A stretch of DNA of 64,000 nt, from the NCBI GenBank assembly GCA_028023455.1, contig JAQFVV010006221.1, positions 7,917,011-7,981,010 of the forward strand, written 5' to 3'. The notes under the pieces were generated by a model, which was not told where the DNA came from, ran no database searches, and saw only the letters and a list, made by a program, of their open reading frames with translations. This DNA is from Epiperipatus broadwayi (taxonomy: Eukaryota > Onychophora > Udeonychophora > Euonychophora > Peripatidae). Positions 36,728 through 48,290 of the stretch are shown in pieces. Within the stretch, counting starts at the first letter, position 1. The number at the start of each line of letters is the position of its first letter. Made by a program: the position numbers and the translations under genes.

Positions 36728-37402
36728 GGTAGTTGTATACTTGAAGTAATATGGCCGCTTGATGGTGTTGTTGCTTGCAAAAATAATGAAATATAACATT
36801 ACTGGGCGCGCTAGTCTGAGCAAACCAAGCTTTCAGCACATAGCACTGGAATGTGTGGGGGGTGGACTTCCGATGGTTTTGATGATCCAAAGGATCAGCC
36901 AATACATGCTCTAGTCTGTGCAAGCCAAGATTATGATTTCCAAAACAATGGACTACACCAGCCATTCTATTACTCTCGTAGCTGTTCTCCCGCAAATGTG
37001 CCTTTTTGCATGACTTATGTGAAATGCTTCAATAACCTACCCTTTTGCAATTCTTTTCACCTTCCAAGATGTGTAAGGAAACATGGTGATGGACTTACAA
37101 TTATTAGTATGTAATAGTATGTCAGGTAAGGTGTAAAATCCTTAATTTGAATACATATAAAAACACTTATGTCCCATTGAATTCCATACACCCTCACATC
37201 CTATGGTAATGATCTATGAAGTGTGCACTATTTCCATAGTGATACGAAGCACAGTGTGCAATGGCATTTACGTCTGCTAATGGCTAATATGAACAGAACT
37301 GTTCTATATGCTGTAAGTTGGGCTGCGTAAATGACATATTTCTGTGCTTTTGTAAGCAACAGCGCCATCAAGCAGCCACACTACCCCAAGTATACAACTA
37401 CC
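36728..37402. mobile_element. Long-TIR DNA element, Mutator-like candidate
   Basis: Terminal inverted repeats of about 55 bp: the left starts GGTAGTTGTATACTTG, and the right, inverted, starts identically. The two diverge modestly thereafter. Flanks TTATAAATA (36719-36727) and TTATAAATT (37403-37411) suggest a 9-bp duplication with one mismatch, as in Mutator-like elements. An 8-bp alternative is possible. The interior is richer in GC than the surroundings. Its ORFs (36851-37114 plus, 36666-36995 minus) have no recognised domain, so it is probably non-autonomous. Confidence 0.7.
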
Positions 37403-37411
37403 TTATAAATT

Positions 37412-37806
37412 TAAAATAGTCCATTGTGTCATTATAATATACTTTGGATATCTTGCAATAACTAAGTTGCGACCTACAATTCAGATATTATTTAAACATA
37501 TACATTTCACAATTACAACAAAAAGTTAGTATATACAATCTTTCATGCAATAAAAAAATTCTTTTTTTATAGTTTTCATCACAATTATTTACACATGTTT
37601 AAATAAAAATTTAAATGTTAATTACACTTTTAATTTTAAATTATTTTTTTAAAACTATTAATGGTGATCAATTCGTCTTACTTAATTGATCTATTTATTA
37701 AGTTTGTATTGAATAATATAATAAACTGTATTATTACTTTAGATTAAAAAAAGACTTTTGAATAGATATCTAATAATATATTATTATTATTTAAAACATT
37801 GAAAAT
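37412..37806. other. AT-rich region, nothing recognised
   Basis: No gene, repeat terminus or RNA structure noticed. Confidence 0.5.
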
Positions 37807-37819
37807 AGGGTAAAAGTTA

Positions 37820-37933
37820 GTCAAAATAAGAGTCATAGATCACATGGTTCCTGACAGAGATATTTTAAATACTGTCTCTGGCTAAGCATTTATCACAAAG
37901 CTTGTTGAGGAATTGGCAATCCTCATTGTTTAT
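37820..37933. mobile_element. Family D short foldback copy with 13-bp duplication
   Basis: A 114 bp insertion flanked by perfect AGGGTAAAAGTTA (37807-37819, 37934-37946). The left third is the family D extension end (GTCAAAATAAGAGTCATAG). The rest is the opposite orientation, from CTGACAGAGATATTT to CCTCATTGTTTAT. The ribozyme part is not included. Confidence 0.8.
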
Positions 37934-37946
37934 AGGGTAAAAGTTA

Positions 37947-39120
37947 ATTTCACGATGAATTGTCAAAAATCAATTATTTATGCATCTATTACCACAATCG
38001 ATATCTTTGAACATTCTCTAATTACAGTTTCATTTTTCTGCAATATTTTCCATAACCTTTCCATGATAATAGATGATGATGCATATCTCCATAGGCATTA
38101 TTCCTAGATAGTATCAATATATTCCCTTATATTAGATGTTATTGTTCATATCAACATACAAACATTCAATTGCTTCATACTGTTCAACAAAGTATTCTCA
38201 GCATTAGAAAATGATTATTCTTTTATTGTTGTTATCCAATTCATTTATTCTTATGGATACTAATTGAGAAGGACTCATGCCTTCTCCTTTGTAATTTCTA
38301 TTCAAAGTGCATTATGGTTTATATCTTAAATCCACAAAATATTAACGAATAGCAGATAAAAAAAATATCTCCAAGGTAAAATTTTTTGTTCTTCATGTTT
38401 TTTTTTCATCACCAGGCAATAATATATTTTTCTAAAATTGTCTCAGTAATTGTGAATTTCTTTCTTTACAATTATAACAAAATCTACAATTATTCAATAC
38501 GATATACTTCATATTTTATTTTGACGTAAATAAATTATACATTCATTTTTTCATTCATTCTGAATATGGATTTATTTAACTATTAAATATGAACTATATT
38601 TAACATTGTATAAATATAAATGATTTCTAATTGTTTTCTTTATTTAATATTTGAGTCTATAGGTTGATAATATGTGATAGATGTCCATTTTCCAGTAAAG
38701 TTCCATCTCTATTCCTGTTCTTCCTATTCAGTCAGATTCTCTTATAAACAAAGTGCACAATAAATCTGATATGAGTAAAATTTATGAATGCTTTATCTCC
38801 ATAGATGTAATATATATATATATACAAAAATTGTATTAAGAGCAAAGATTTATTAACAATAAAAATATTGTAGTCCTTAGCATGCTTTCAACAGATAATT
38901 CCTTAAACTTAGCAATGCTTATAACAGAGATGGGGGAATGATATCCCATTTAAAAGTTAAAAAAATAGCATATTATTTGCATAGTACATAAATTAATTAG
39001 AGCAAGCCATTTTTTGCAAAAGGGAATGCAAAATTCTTTTCTATTAATGTTATAATTGTCCTGGAAATGTGCCAAGCCACCTTGACCATCTGCTTGGTGT
39101 CATTGTATTCTGAGCAAACA
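37947..39120. other. AT-rich region, nothing recognised
   Basis: Only chance ORFs such as 37913-38107. No domains or element termini seen. Confidence 0.5.
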
Positions 39121-39124
39121 ACAT

Positions 39125-40095
39125 TCAAACATGTAGGCTGAAATTAGTTAAATGCTTAAAAATAACAGATTTAGTGTCTGGTTGTTTTGCCTGGTTATAT
39201 ATGTATTTGTGCTGAGCCAATCGGGTTGACAGATTAGCCCAAGATTCATGATAGTAAACAGATGGGCAGAAAGAATACTGGCATTTGATTTTATATATAA
39301 TTTGAGAATGAAGATCTGGTGATAGTTTGTCTTTTGAATTATTGATTAACCAATACAAAGAGGGAAGAGTGCAGAGTCCAACTTAATGGTTAGAAGAGAT
39401 AATTTATGAATCAAATGAGTGACTTTGGGTATGTAGATAAGAGACAGCCAACATTTATCATTGATTGTTGGGGGCAGGTGTCATATTTTATAATAAAAGT
39501 TCTTGATAATTTGAATGAGGGATGAAAATTTAAATCCAATATTGCACAGGTCAGATATGTGTGTCAATATTATTTTTACAGTTGGACTCGCATTTACAAA
39601 GATAAACATTTCTTTACAAGAATGCTTTAAGCCTTGCAAGTTTGTGCGCTGTTGGTGTAACAGATTTTGGGTGTATGAAACAGCATATGTAGAAGGGTTT
39701 GATGAGCATTTTGTAGTTAAATGAGTCTGTGTCTCATTGAATATACAAAGTGAGAAATTTGATGCTGTTATAGTTGTCATCATTTTCTTGAGTCCATTTC
39801 ATTGATAAAGCAAGCATCAGATCCTGTTGGATTTGAGCTATGAGAGAATTTGGAGTACAAATGAGGACATTATCAATGTATCATTGGCACAATAATGCTG
39901 GGTTCAATATAAGGTATTTATGTAAGATCATTTCTTTGAACTTGTTGAGAAAAATACTAGAAATGATCCCACTTATCGGAAGGCCAATAAATCACACTTC
40001 TTTCATTTTATAATATCTGTTATTGAAAGAAGCAGTGATGTTATTGTGTATGCCACAGTTTTTATTCAAATGTAAAACAATTTTTATAGACTTTT
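39125..40095 (-). pseudogene. Penelope-like RT/GIY-YIG remnant
   Basis: On the minus strand from 40095 down: FNNRYYKMKEV, a stop, then GLPISGIISSIFLNKFKE, corresponding to the PLE motif GLPMGSPLSG. Next is YIDNVLICTPN, where the catalytic pair is DN. After a frameshift, 39481-39783 has a segment matching the region between RT and endonuclease. 39125-39358 has IYKIKC, YYHES and LSTRLAQHKYIYN, the GIY-YIG-like part. It is a different copy from the pair at 31-34 kb. Several stops make it a pseudogene. Confidence 0.8.
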
Positions 40096-41915
40096 AAAAG
40101 TATATTTTTTATTTGACTTTGAAATTGTCATAAATTGGGCTTTATTAATTTGTCATAAAATTTTGAACAAATATTGTAGCTAAGATTTATTTTATACTAA
40201 ATCTAATTCTTTACTACATTTATTTGTAGTCTTTATAATTATTTGTTCAATTATTTTCTCACAATAAAAGATTTGTTCAATAAAAACTTGATTACTGAGT
40301 TAAATAATAAATGCTGAATAACTTTATACAAGTTCAGTAAAGACTGTATTACATATTCATGGAATGCCAAATTCTATTTGTATGTAAAAAGATATTTAAT
40401 TTGATTAAAACCTTTTCCCATTTGATTTCATATGATAAACCAAATGTTATACTTTTATTCAATGAAATGAATTGCTGAGAATAAAAATAAATTTATCATT
40501 ATAAATAATGAACATTATAAAATATATTGAAGTGCTTTTTTTCACAATTTTTCATCTCATAAAAAAATCTGATATCTAAATTTATTTTGAATACAAAGAA
40601 CTCATTTCTCTAGTCTCTGTTTCAGTGCATTTCACAAATATTTGAAGAAAAATTTTTTTTTCCCATCTCTAATTGGTACAAACCAAAACATTATGATAAA
40701 TATATATCTATGTTTCTTTGAGAGTTAGTAAATTACATTCTGTATTTTTATTACCAAAACTTCTAGAATTAAATTTCTATATAATATAATCACATACTTT
40801 TTCATTTAAGCATCAAAAAGTATGATTTGATACCAGACCATTTTTATGTCATAAAAGTACAAGAAAAAAGCTTAAGTAGATTATGTAAAATTTTTGCCAC
40901 TCTAAATTTATAAAATTCTTCCAGAAGTTTATTTTTTAAAATAGTAATTGGAAAATTATTATGTTTTCACAAACAGTGTTTCAACATTCATATCTCTAAA
41001 TATTATACCAGTATATTTAGCAGAAATTAAATTAGGAATATTTTTTTTTGTAAGTTTTAAAATATTTTAATTTTTGATAATTTATAGCTATATTGTCCAA
41101 TGAATTAGTTAATTGCTTTATTACTTTCTAACTTGCCACTTCTTAATATATTTCTTATACAGTTTGCAATTGTGAGAAAAGTTTAATTGCAATAATCAAA
41201 TAAATCTAGCACTTTATTATATATATATATAAATCTTCAGCGGGCTAAATTGAAAGCAAAATTGAAAAGTTTTTTGATTTTTCTTATGAGAGGTATCATT
41301 TACAATTGAAAAGAATGATTTAGAGACTTTTTTAAAAATAATTTCCACTGAATAAGACCCTAAAACATGGCAGACAATTCCTTTATATTTTATATATTCA
41401 CATAATATTTGTGATGTTTGTATAAAGAAAAATATTTCTTGGCCAATTAAAAATAATAGCCTATAAAAAGATTTGAAAAATGAAATTAAATATGATGATA
41501 CGTATATAAGCAACTTGAATTACAATTGTTATTTTATATTTTTCTTGATGAAAAACATCTATAGCAAAATTAGATTGTACCATATCTCATACTCTTATTT
41601 TATAATGTTCATAGTTTTAGTGAAATTTTGTACTTTTAAAAATTTTAATATTTAATAGGGAGTTAAATTAAACAAGTGTTACATTTGTACATCCATTGTT
41701 ATTCTTTTTAAGTAATCAAATATGAGAACTTTCTCATTCTTTATTGTAAAAACAAAATCTTTTCTTCCAGGTTGTGAGTTAATGACCTGCATCTTCATAA
41801 TCGCTTATATTTCTTTTAGAAGAACTTTGATCTTCAATTGTTAAAAACAAAGAAGTTTATTTCAGATTTACTAAATTTATAAATCCATATGATAAAATTT
41901 AGTTTTAAGGTATAA
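40096..41915. other. AT-rich region, nothing recognised
   Basis: Chance ORFs only (41217-41513 minus, 41473-41655 plus; low complexity, F/I/K/Y-rich). No elements identified. Confidence 0.5.
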
Positions 41916-41928
41916 TGTTTAGAATATA

Positions 41929-42285
41929 CCACTAAACATCACATGATCACCATTTCTTATACTAGCACATAATTGAGCTTAGATTGAAAATATTATCGTG
42001 TTTTCAATTTCATTCTCATAGTTTTGTAGTTAAGTAGAGATAAAAGGTGGCTTCTGAAGGGTTGCATTAGATCCTAAGATCTAGGTGCAGTGCTCTCAGA
42101 TCCAAGGCTCCTCACTGACAAAGGTCAAAAGCCAGAAACTAGTCGATATTGGATGTGTAGGCACTAGATAGGGATTTTATGTACAAGCCTTCTGGCATCC
42201 ATTGATTACTCTGGTTGGCTCAGGGTGGCACTACTGTATGGAGAGAGTTTTGGAGAAGCCATAATACATCACATCACATTTGCTT
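41929..42285 (+). mobile_element. Family A copy with 13-bp duplication
   Basis: A 357 bp insertion between copies of TGTTTAGAATATA (41916-41928, 42286-42298). It begins with a short minus-oriented extension end (ACCACTAAACATCACATGAT) joined directly to a plus-oriented unit running to the GAGAGTTTTG end and ~35 nt of extra sequence. Confidence 0.8.
42100..42154 (+). ncRNA. Hammerhead motif (family A), inactivated
   Basis: The core reads CTGACAA (G8 changed, consistent with CpG decay) and four bases of stem I after GTC are deleted. GAAA and ACTAGT remain. Confidence 0.55.
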
Positions 42286-42298
42286 TGTTTAGAATATA

Positions 42299-43399
42299 CT
42301 GAAACTTGTATTTGCAAAATGCTTGTCACACAATAAGTAATAATTTATATTTAAAAACTTCAGTTTTTTTTTTTTGGTAATGGAAATTAAAAAAGAATTA
42401 ATTTCCTCCACAAGTACAAATTTAAAATAGTTATATAATGCAAACTTTAAAAATTAATCTGTTTGATCCTAGATTTTATTATTGGAAATGAATTGTGAAG
42501 TTTAATAGAAATACATATTTGAGCTCAGAAAATTAAAAACCTCAAGTGTTTTTTGAGTTGATTTAGTTATTTGAATTGATTCTCTTATTTGAAATTCATT
42601 AGGCAAGTCTTGAAAATTTTTAAACAAAAGCTGTCTAGAATTACTTATATTCTGGACCCTGAATATAATTTAAGAGTCACAGATTATCAGTGGTAATAAT
42701 ACTCAGCAGAGGTTTAAAATATAAACTATTTTAATTATAGATAAGTTTAAATTTCTCCATTATATTTTGTTACTTTTGTCTGTTAATTTTATTGGAAATA
42801 GTGAAAAATAATTATCATCTGGAAATATATGTATTTTAAATATCCTTTATCCAACCAACAACTAAGAACAGTAAGTTAGAATACGAACTGTTTACTTAGT
42901 AGCTATACTAAACAGTGGGCAACAGTTATCAAGAACCATCCTGCTGCATTCATATATATAAACACCTGTATAGGAAATAGTACTACTGTATATAAAAAAA
43001 ACTTTGCATAAACATGAGTATAACATTTCTGATGTAATATAATGAGAGCGTTGGTGGTAATAACGTTATTGATAATAACATTATTTATTAATAGCAGATG
43101 AGATACAGTCTTGCAATTAGTAGATTATTAATTGCATAACATAAATAAATTTGTAATTTATAGTATTATTCGTTTTAATTAGTTCAACTATCAGTCATTA
43201 ACAAATTATTTTGATATATAATTTAACTGAATAATAAATTCCAACAAGTTATACATTGTAGTTGTATGACATAGATGCAATCTAAAATCAAAATTGTACT
43301 AAGATATTTAATTTTTATTTCAGATAGTAAATAGAAAGCAAATATTTTGTGAAACGCCCCATTCAAATTTCTTTCTTTTCTACAAATCTATTTAAATCA
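42299..43399. other. AT-rich region, nothing recognised
   Basis: No gene or element termini identified. Confidence 0.5.
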
Positions 43400-43529
43400 A
43401 CTTTTTTTTTTAGTCTGAAGCGCCATCTTTTATAATCCCTTTTAATAATGGCGTAATGTTTTGTTTAAGTTCTCCATTAATAAACAGTTTTTTTTAATTG
43501 AAATTTATTACGAATATTTATTGCAGAAA
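43400..43529 (+). promoter_or_regulatory. Candidate promoter/5' UTR with YY1-like motifs
   Basis: GCGCCATCTTTT near 43420 is the inverse of AAAGATGGCGC, the YY1-type motif common at housekeeping start sites. A second ATGGCG occurs near 43448. The surrounding 43.4-44.1 kb holds more CpG dinucleotides than neighbouring DNA. An ATG with A at -3 follows at 43530. This is inference from motifs only. Confidence 0.35.
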
Positions 43530-43581
43530 ATGTTCGAAATAAATATGTACACACCCGCGATTGATATCGCTAAATTTTTAG
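43530..43581 (+). CDS. Candidate first coding exon of an unknown host gene
   Basis: ATG at 43530 with a favourable context (GAAAATG) opens a 52-nt frame coding MFEINMYTPAIDIAKFL. It ends at a strong donor, G|GTAAGA (43582). It is preceded by TTTATTGCAG, which could itself be an acceptor, so upstream non-coding exons are possible. It lies in a CpG-richer island beside YY1-like motifs and is unlike any transposon ORF here. I do not recognise the protein. Joining to an acceptor at 44140-44141 would keep the frame for ten more codons to a stop at 44171. A longer gene with exons I cannot see is equally possible. Confidence 0.35.
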
Positions 43582-44141
43582 GTAAGAAAGTACTTTTAGA
43601 ATAGCACACGTATAATTTATTCTATGAACATTCATTTTATCTATGGAATACGAACAACTTTATTAAAATAAATCCTGTAAATGTGTTAATAAATATTAGT
43701 AAATTCCAATTAATTACCAAAAATTCATAACGTTGTGTACTCTTTCTAACTAGTGAAATACTCTGCGACTGTTACGCCGCTTGTTGTGACATGCTCACTT
43801 GTCGCTGGTAAATTTTATTTTATTCATTACGCCGAATAGTTCTTACTATAAAACTAGTGAATACTCTGATAATATTTGAAATCATTACGTAATGATTTTA
43901 AGATTAGCTTTTTTTTTTTATTGCACTGCACTATTATAAGTTTTAATATTCTATGTAGGATCGTCTTCAAATGTTTGATATTTAATAATTCGTTCAATTA
44001 AAGTCATTTAGATTTGATTTTTGTGAACGAGTAGTACGACGTAGATGATCTCGGGATTAGACGATTACAAATCATAATAGATGTGCTTTTTTTTTTAAAA
44101 TACTATTTACATATATTCATTTGAAATTAATTTAATTTTAG

Positions 44142-44173
44142 GAAAAAGGATATTACTGGAAAAAATTGTATAA
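44142..44173 (+). CDS. Possible second exon of the same small gene
   Basis: After the pyrimidine-rich TTTAATTTTAG, the phase from the first exon continues as GKRILLEKIV and then TAA at 44171-44173, giving a 27-residue peptide. It is short and could be coincidence. It is listed because phase and splice signals agree. Confidence 0.2.
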
Positions 44174-44832
44174 GTCAAAGTATGTTAGCATTTAGCATAT
44201 ATATCAAAATCAGAAATACTATATGGAAGGGATGCAATTGGAAGAACAAAAATAAATTCAAGTTGAAGGTTGGATTTTATGAGAAAGAATTGTAGAATTT
44301 AATCGAGACTGCAAATGATCACGAAGCTTGGAATGGATGACATTTCTGCGGATTACATACATTATTTTGTGAAATTAAAATTGCTATTTGGAAACGAGTT
44401 TTCATCTTTTGATAAATTGTTAATTAAAGATAAATTATGAAAGAACACATTACTATGCCTTGAGGGTATCCAACATACCAGTCAGAGCACGATAAAATAA
44501 CAAAGACGCTCAGTAATTATATAACATTTATTACAATAAGAATAATGTTAAAAAAATTAGTAATTTGATAGCTCAATAATTCAAATAGTCTATAATTTAT
44601 CCTTGATGGGAATAGACATTTTACACTGCAAGGAGTAAACCGAATTACATATTTGTATCTTTTTAAGCAAAAACATGCATAAATTAATAACCAATGCATA
44701 TAGTCCTTTCTGAAATAACTATCTTCTAGCAATTCAAATATCTTTTGGACAATAACTTTCTGTATACAAACAAAATTTTGTAAGGTTCCACTTGACTGCT
44801 TGTTCTGCACACACAATTTATCATTTCTTAAC
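44174..44832. other. No further exon recognised
   Basis: Moderately AT-rich. It could contain 3' UTR of the candidate gene, but there is no supporting signal beyond position. Confidence 0.3.
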
Positions 44833-44998
44833 CATAATTCTGCTAATAAACATCACATGATCACCATTTCTTATGTTTGCTTATAACTGATATTAAAACA
44901 GGCAAAACTCTCCGTACAGTATTGCCACTCAATGCAAGGCAGATTAATCAATGGATACCAGAAGGCTTGTGCATAAAATCCCCATCTAATGCCTACTC

Positions 44999-45057
44999 AT
45001 CCAATATCCCCAGACTAGTTTCTGGCTTGTGGGCTTCATTAGTAATGAGCCTTGGAC
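44999..45057 (-). ncRNA. Hammerhead motif (family A), inactivated
   Basis: The core reads CTAATGA (G5 to A). GAAA, ACTAGT and the outer stem I helix are preserved. Confidence 0.55.
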
Positions 45058-45463
45058 CTGAGAGCATCGCACCTAGATCTTAGGATCTAATGCAATCCTC
45101 CAGTAGCCACCTTTTATCTCTACTTAACTACAAAACTATGAGTCTTAAATTGAAAACACAATATTTTCAACCCAAGCTCATTAGCGTATATAGTCACACA
45201 GGTCTGAACTCAGTACAGTACCTATACATTTTGGTGTTTTTGGTTCTTTAATAATGTGGTAGCTATGGTTATTGAAGAACCAAAGACACCAAAATGTATT
45301 GATACTTAACTGAGTTCAGATCTGTATGACTATAAGCTAATGAGTTTGGATTGAAAATATTGTGTTTTCAATTTAAGACTCATGGTTTTGTAGTTAAGTA
45401 GATATAAAAGGTGGCTATTGGAGGGTTGCATTAGATCCTAAGATCTAGCTGCAGTGCTCTCAG

Positions 45464-45521
45464 ATCCAAGGCTTCTCATTGATGAAGGCCACAAGACAGA
45501 ACTAGTCTGGGGATATTGGAT
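45464..45521 (+). ncRNA. Hammerhead motif (family A), inactivated
   Basis: The core reads TTGATGA (C3 to T) and one A of GAAA is deleted. Stem I is otherwise intact. Confidence 0.55.
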
Positions 45522-45660
45522 GAGTAGGCACTAGATGGGGCCATTTATGCACAAGCCTTTTGGCATCCATTGATTACTCGGGCTTGCACTGAGTGGCAAT
45601 ACATATAGAAAGTTTTGCCTGTTTTTATGGAGAGTTTTGCCTGTTTTCATAATTCTGCTA

Positions 45661-46989
45661 CTAACTCTCACAGCAGTTATAGTTAAATTTAGATTATTTA
45701 CCCATTAGCGATAAATATTTATATTTGACAACCAGTACTTGTCATATTCGACTGCATGGGAGTTTATTAATTTCAGCTTTCTAATTTCTATGTAAATATT
45801 TATATTTGCATATAAATTTTATTCAATTTAAATTTTCTATTGTAGTTTTAAAGGGAAATAATTTTAATACTAGATTAATCTGTACTTATTTACAAGAAAT
45901 AAATGATCTTTTTTTACAACATATTTTATATGCACAAATATTCCATATATCAAAGATCTTAAGATGAACTCCTGTGGTATTGGGGTTAGTCTTATTGAGG
46001 ATTATAGAGATGTTCTAAGCTTTAGAAGTGAAAAATTACTACGTGGTATTGTCAATCACAGAACACCTTAAGTATCAAGTATAAAATGCTCTTCTTTTAA
46101 CAAGCAAGTTCAGTAAAATAATGAAAATATATCAAAAGTGGAAATTTTCTCCAAATAAACTATTACAGAATGGATTTAATTGTATTTTATGAGACTCACT
46201 ATTTTATTAAGTGAGCATATTTCTAAAATCTCTTGCTTCATCAGTGTGATAGAATGCATAATAAATTTGATTTTGCTACCTTTATTTCAAATCATTTAGC
46301 AAAGCAAACTTTTATTGAAAGTATATCATAATCAATCTTCACAAATTTTCAATACAAACTAGCTCTGCTTACTTTTTTACATCTTTCTACACTTTCTGTA
46401 TTTATAAGAGGTTAAAATACTTATATTTTAACTTCTGGAAATATAACAGATTCTCAAATTATAGAATCGATAATTTTAAATATGCACATACTTTAATGCT
46501 AAGTAAGGGGGAAATATTTCGTTGTATATAGGTAAATGAAGTCCCAGCCAATATAATTCTTATTACTCTTAAAATTCATATTCTCATCATCGAAAGCCGA
46601 GAGTCCTGATATGGAATTTAAGGTAAATTAACTGGAGTCAGAATATTTGCTATATTTAATAGTAATAGAATCTCATCATCTTGTGCTATAATAAATTCAT
46701 CATCAACTGCTTAGGATATTGAAAATAATTTATTCAAGATTGGACTAAAACTGACAGTGCTTTTTATAATTAATATTTGTCTGCTAAATATTGAAAAATT
46801 TCTGGCAAACTTATAAAATTCTTGGCAATGCTAGGAAAAAAATTGAAGCGAGATCAAAGAAATAAAATTGTACCAAGATCTAATCAAAAGACCTGATCAC
46901 TTTAAATAGGCTCATAGAAATTATCACCGTCACTACTAATGAGAGTGACAATTTTATATACCAGAGTTGTAAACCTGAGATAGATAGAA
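45661..46989. other. AT-rich region, nothing recognised
   Basis: Could include decayed 5' sequence of the LINE fragment downstream, but no motif supports it. Confidence 0.4.
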
Positions 46990-47039
46990 CCAGAAAAAGA
47001 ATAATCAAAACATAACTATAAGCTTTTATTTCACAATGT

Positions 47040-47740
47040 TGCTTTAATCCCAGCCTAATAAAACCACTAGATATTGGTAAATTTGAACTTATTTTTCATC
47101 AAATCAGAAAATGACCAAAAAAACATATATCATATTTTCAAGATTTTTTAAAAATTTAACATCTAAAGCCGAAATATGATGGTCAAAACTTATTCAGCAT
47201 TATTCATACAGAAATTATTTCAAAAATTTGGTTTGAAAACCAAAACTATATCAGTCTTAAAACAATCTAAAAATGATCCCCTGAAAAATTATTATACGCT
47301 ATCATCCGTTTACTACAAATTGTTTGAAAGAATAATCTTATCAAGAGCTATATCTGATAATTGAAAACCATCTACTTTTAGAATGATTTAAATTTAGACC
47401 AGGATGAAGATGATGTGATCAAATTTTATTTGTATCAATTCACATTGAAAAGAGCTTTTATAATAAAACTTGTACTATCTTTATAGATCTAAACTTGGCT
47501 TATGATTTTATTTGGGAAAATGGTCTCCTAAACGTCCCTAAAATTTTTGACAAAATGCTCTCGGATTTAGATTTATCCATGATTGCTACACTTAATGTTT
47601 TTTAGAAATGAAATTTAATAGCCTTTGCTCATATAGCATTACAGCTATCAAATCTATATATACCATGTCAGAATTGAAGGATGTAACAAAGCCACTAATG
47701 AATTTATTTCTTGTTAGGGTCTATGGATTTCTTTACAATG
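47040..47740 (+). pseudogene. Jockey/CR1-like LINE RT fragment
   Basis: 47176-47364 contains KTISVLKQSKNDPLKNYYTL then SSVYYKLFERIILSRAI, matching RT block 1-2 (KPGKDP, YRPIS-LS-YKLFER). In other frames follow FRPG (with two stops), DQILFVSIHIEKSF, and IFIDLNLAYDFIWENGLL (motif A, normally FIDL-AAYDTVW). The YADD region was not found. A T-rich and AAAT-rich tail ends near 47800. It is clearly a pseudogene. Confidence 0.75.
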
Positions 47741-48185
47741 TTTATTTATAGTTAGCTATTTAAAAATAGAAAATCTATATAATAAATAAATAAATAAAAT
47801 CAGTAATATTGACATAAAAATGAAAATGGAAAATAGTTGGGCAAGGAAGTTGCAACTTGGATGTAGAATTAAAAAAAAGGAAGATCATGCATGATCTAGT
47901 TTTATAAAGGCACCATAAAGATTACCAAAATCCTCTATTTTTCATCTAAATTCATAATCAGTTTAGTTATTATAAAATAAATTTTTAAGAATACGAAATG
48001 ATTTAACTTATATAACATTAAATTCTAGGGACTAGGATAGATATATAAATCAGTAATTAATATCTTAATATTTTGATTACATTTTAATAGAAATTTAACA
48101 AATATATTCTAAAAAAAATAAATGTTTTATATAAATCTGGAAAATTTCAATGAAATTAAAATTCATAAAAAACAACAATTTACTA

Positions 48186-48290
48186 TTTTTTTTCCATATT
48201 TTATAGCATCGGCCGGGAAGCGAACCCGCAACAATCATCTGCAAGCAACTGCTTGCTTGCAAAGTGGCTGCGCTGACCTATCAGATACCA
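48186..48290 (-). mobile_element. tRNA-derived mini-SINE
   Basis: On the minus strand: GATAGGTCAGCG (box A region), an anticodon-arm-like TTTGCAAGC region, CGGGTTCGCTTCCCG (T arm with a perfect 4-bp stem and TTCGCTT loop), then GCCGATGCTATAAAATATGG and A-rich tail. An extra CAAGCAAGCAGTTG segment separates the arms. Confidence 0.75.

Larger units (their letters stand above)
44846..45647. mobile_element. Family A divergent dimer with 13-bp duplication
   Basis: An 802 bp insertion between perfect copies of CATAATTCTGCTA (44833-44845, 45648-45660). A minus arm (44846 to about 45250) meets a plus arm (about 45260-45647). The centre is the inverted sequence around GGTTCTTTAATAA/TTATTGAAGAACC. The left end carries the extension, beginning at ATAAACATCACATGATCACC. 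The right end stops at GCCTGTTTT. Confidence 0.9.

Noticed and set aside
41217-41655. Overlapping 98- and 60-codon ORFs
   Set aside because: AT-rich chance frames dominated by F, I, K and Y, with no recognisable motifs.
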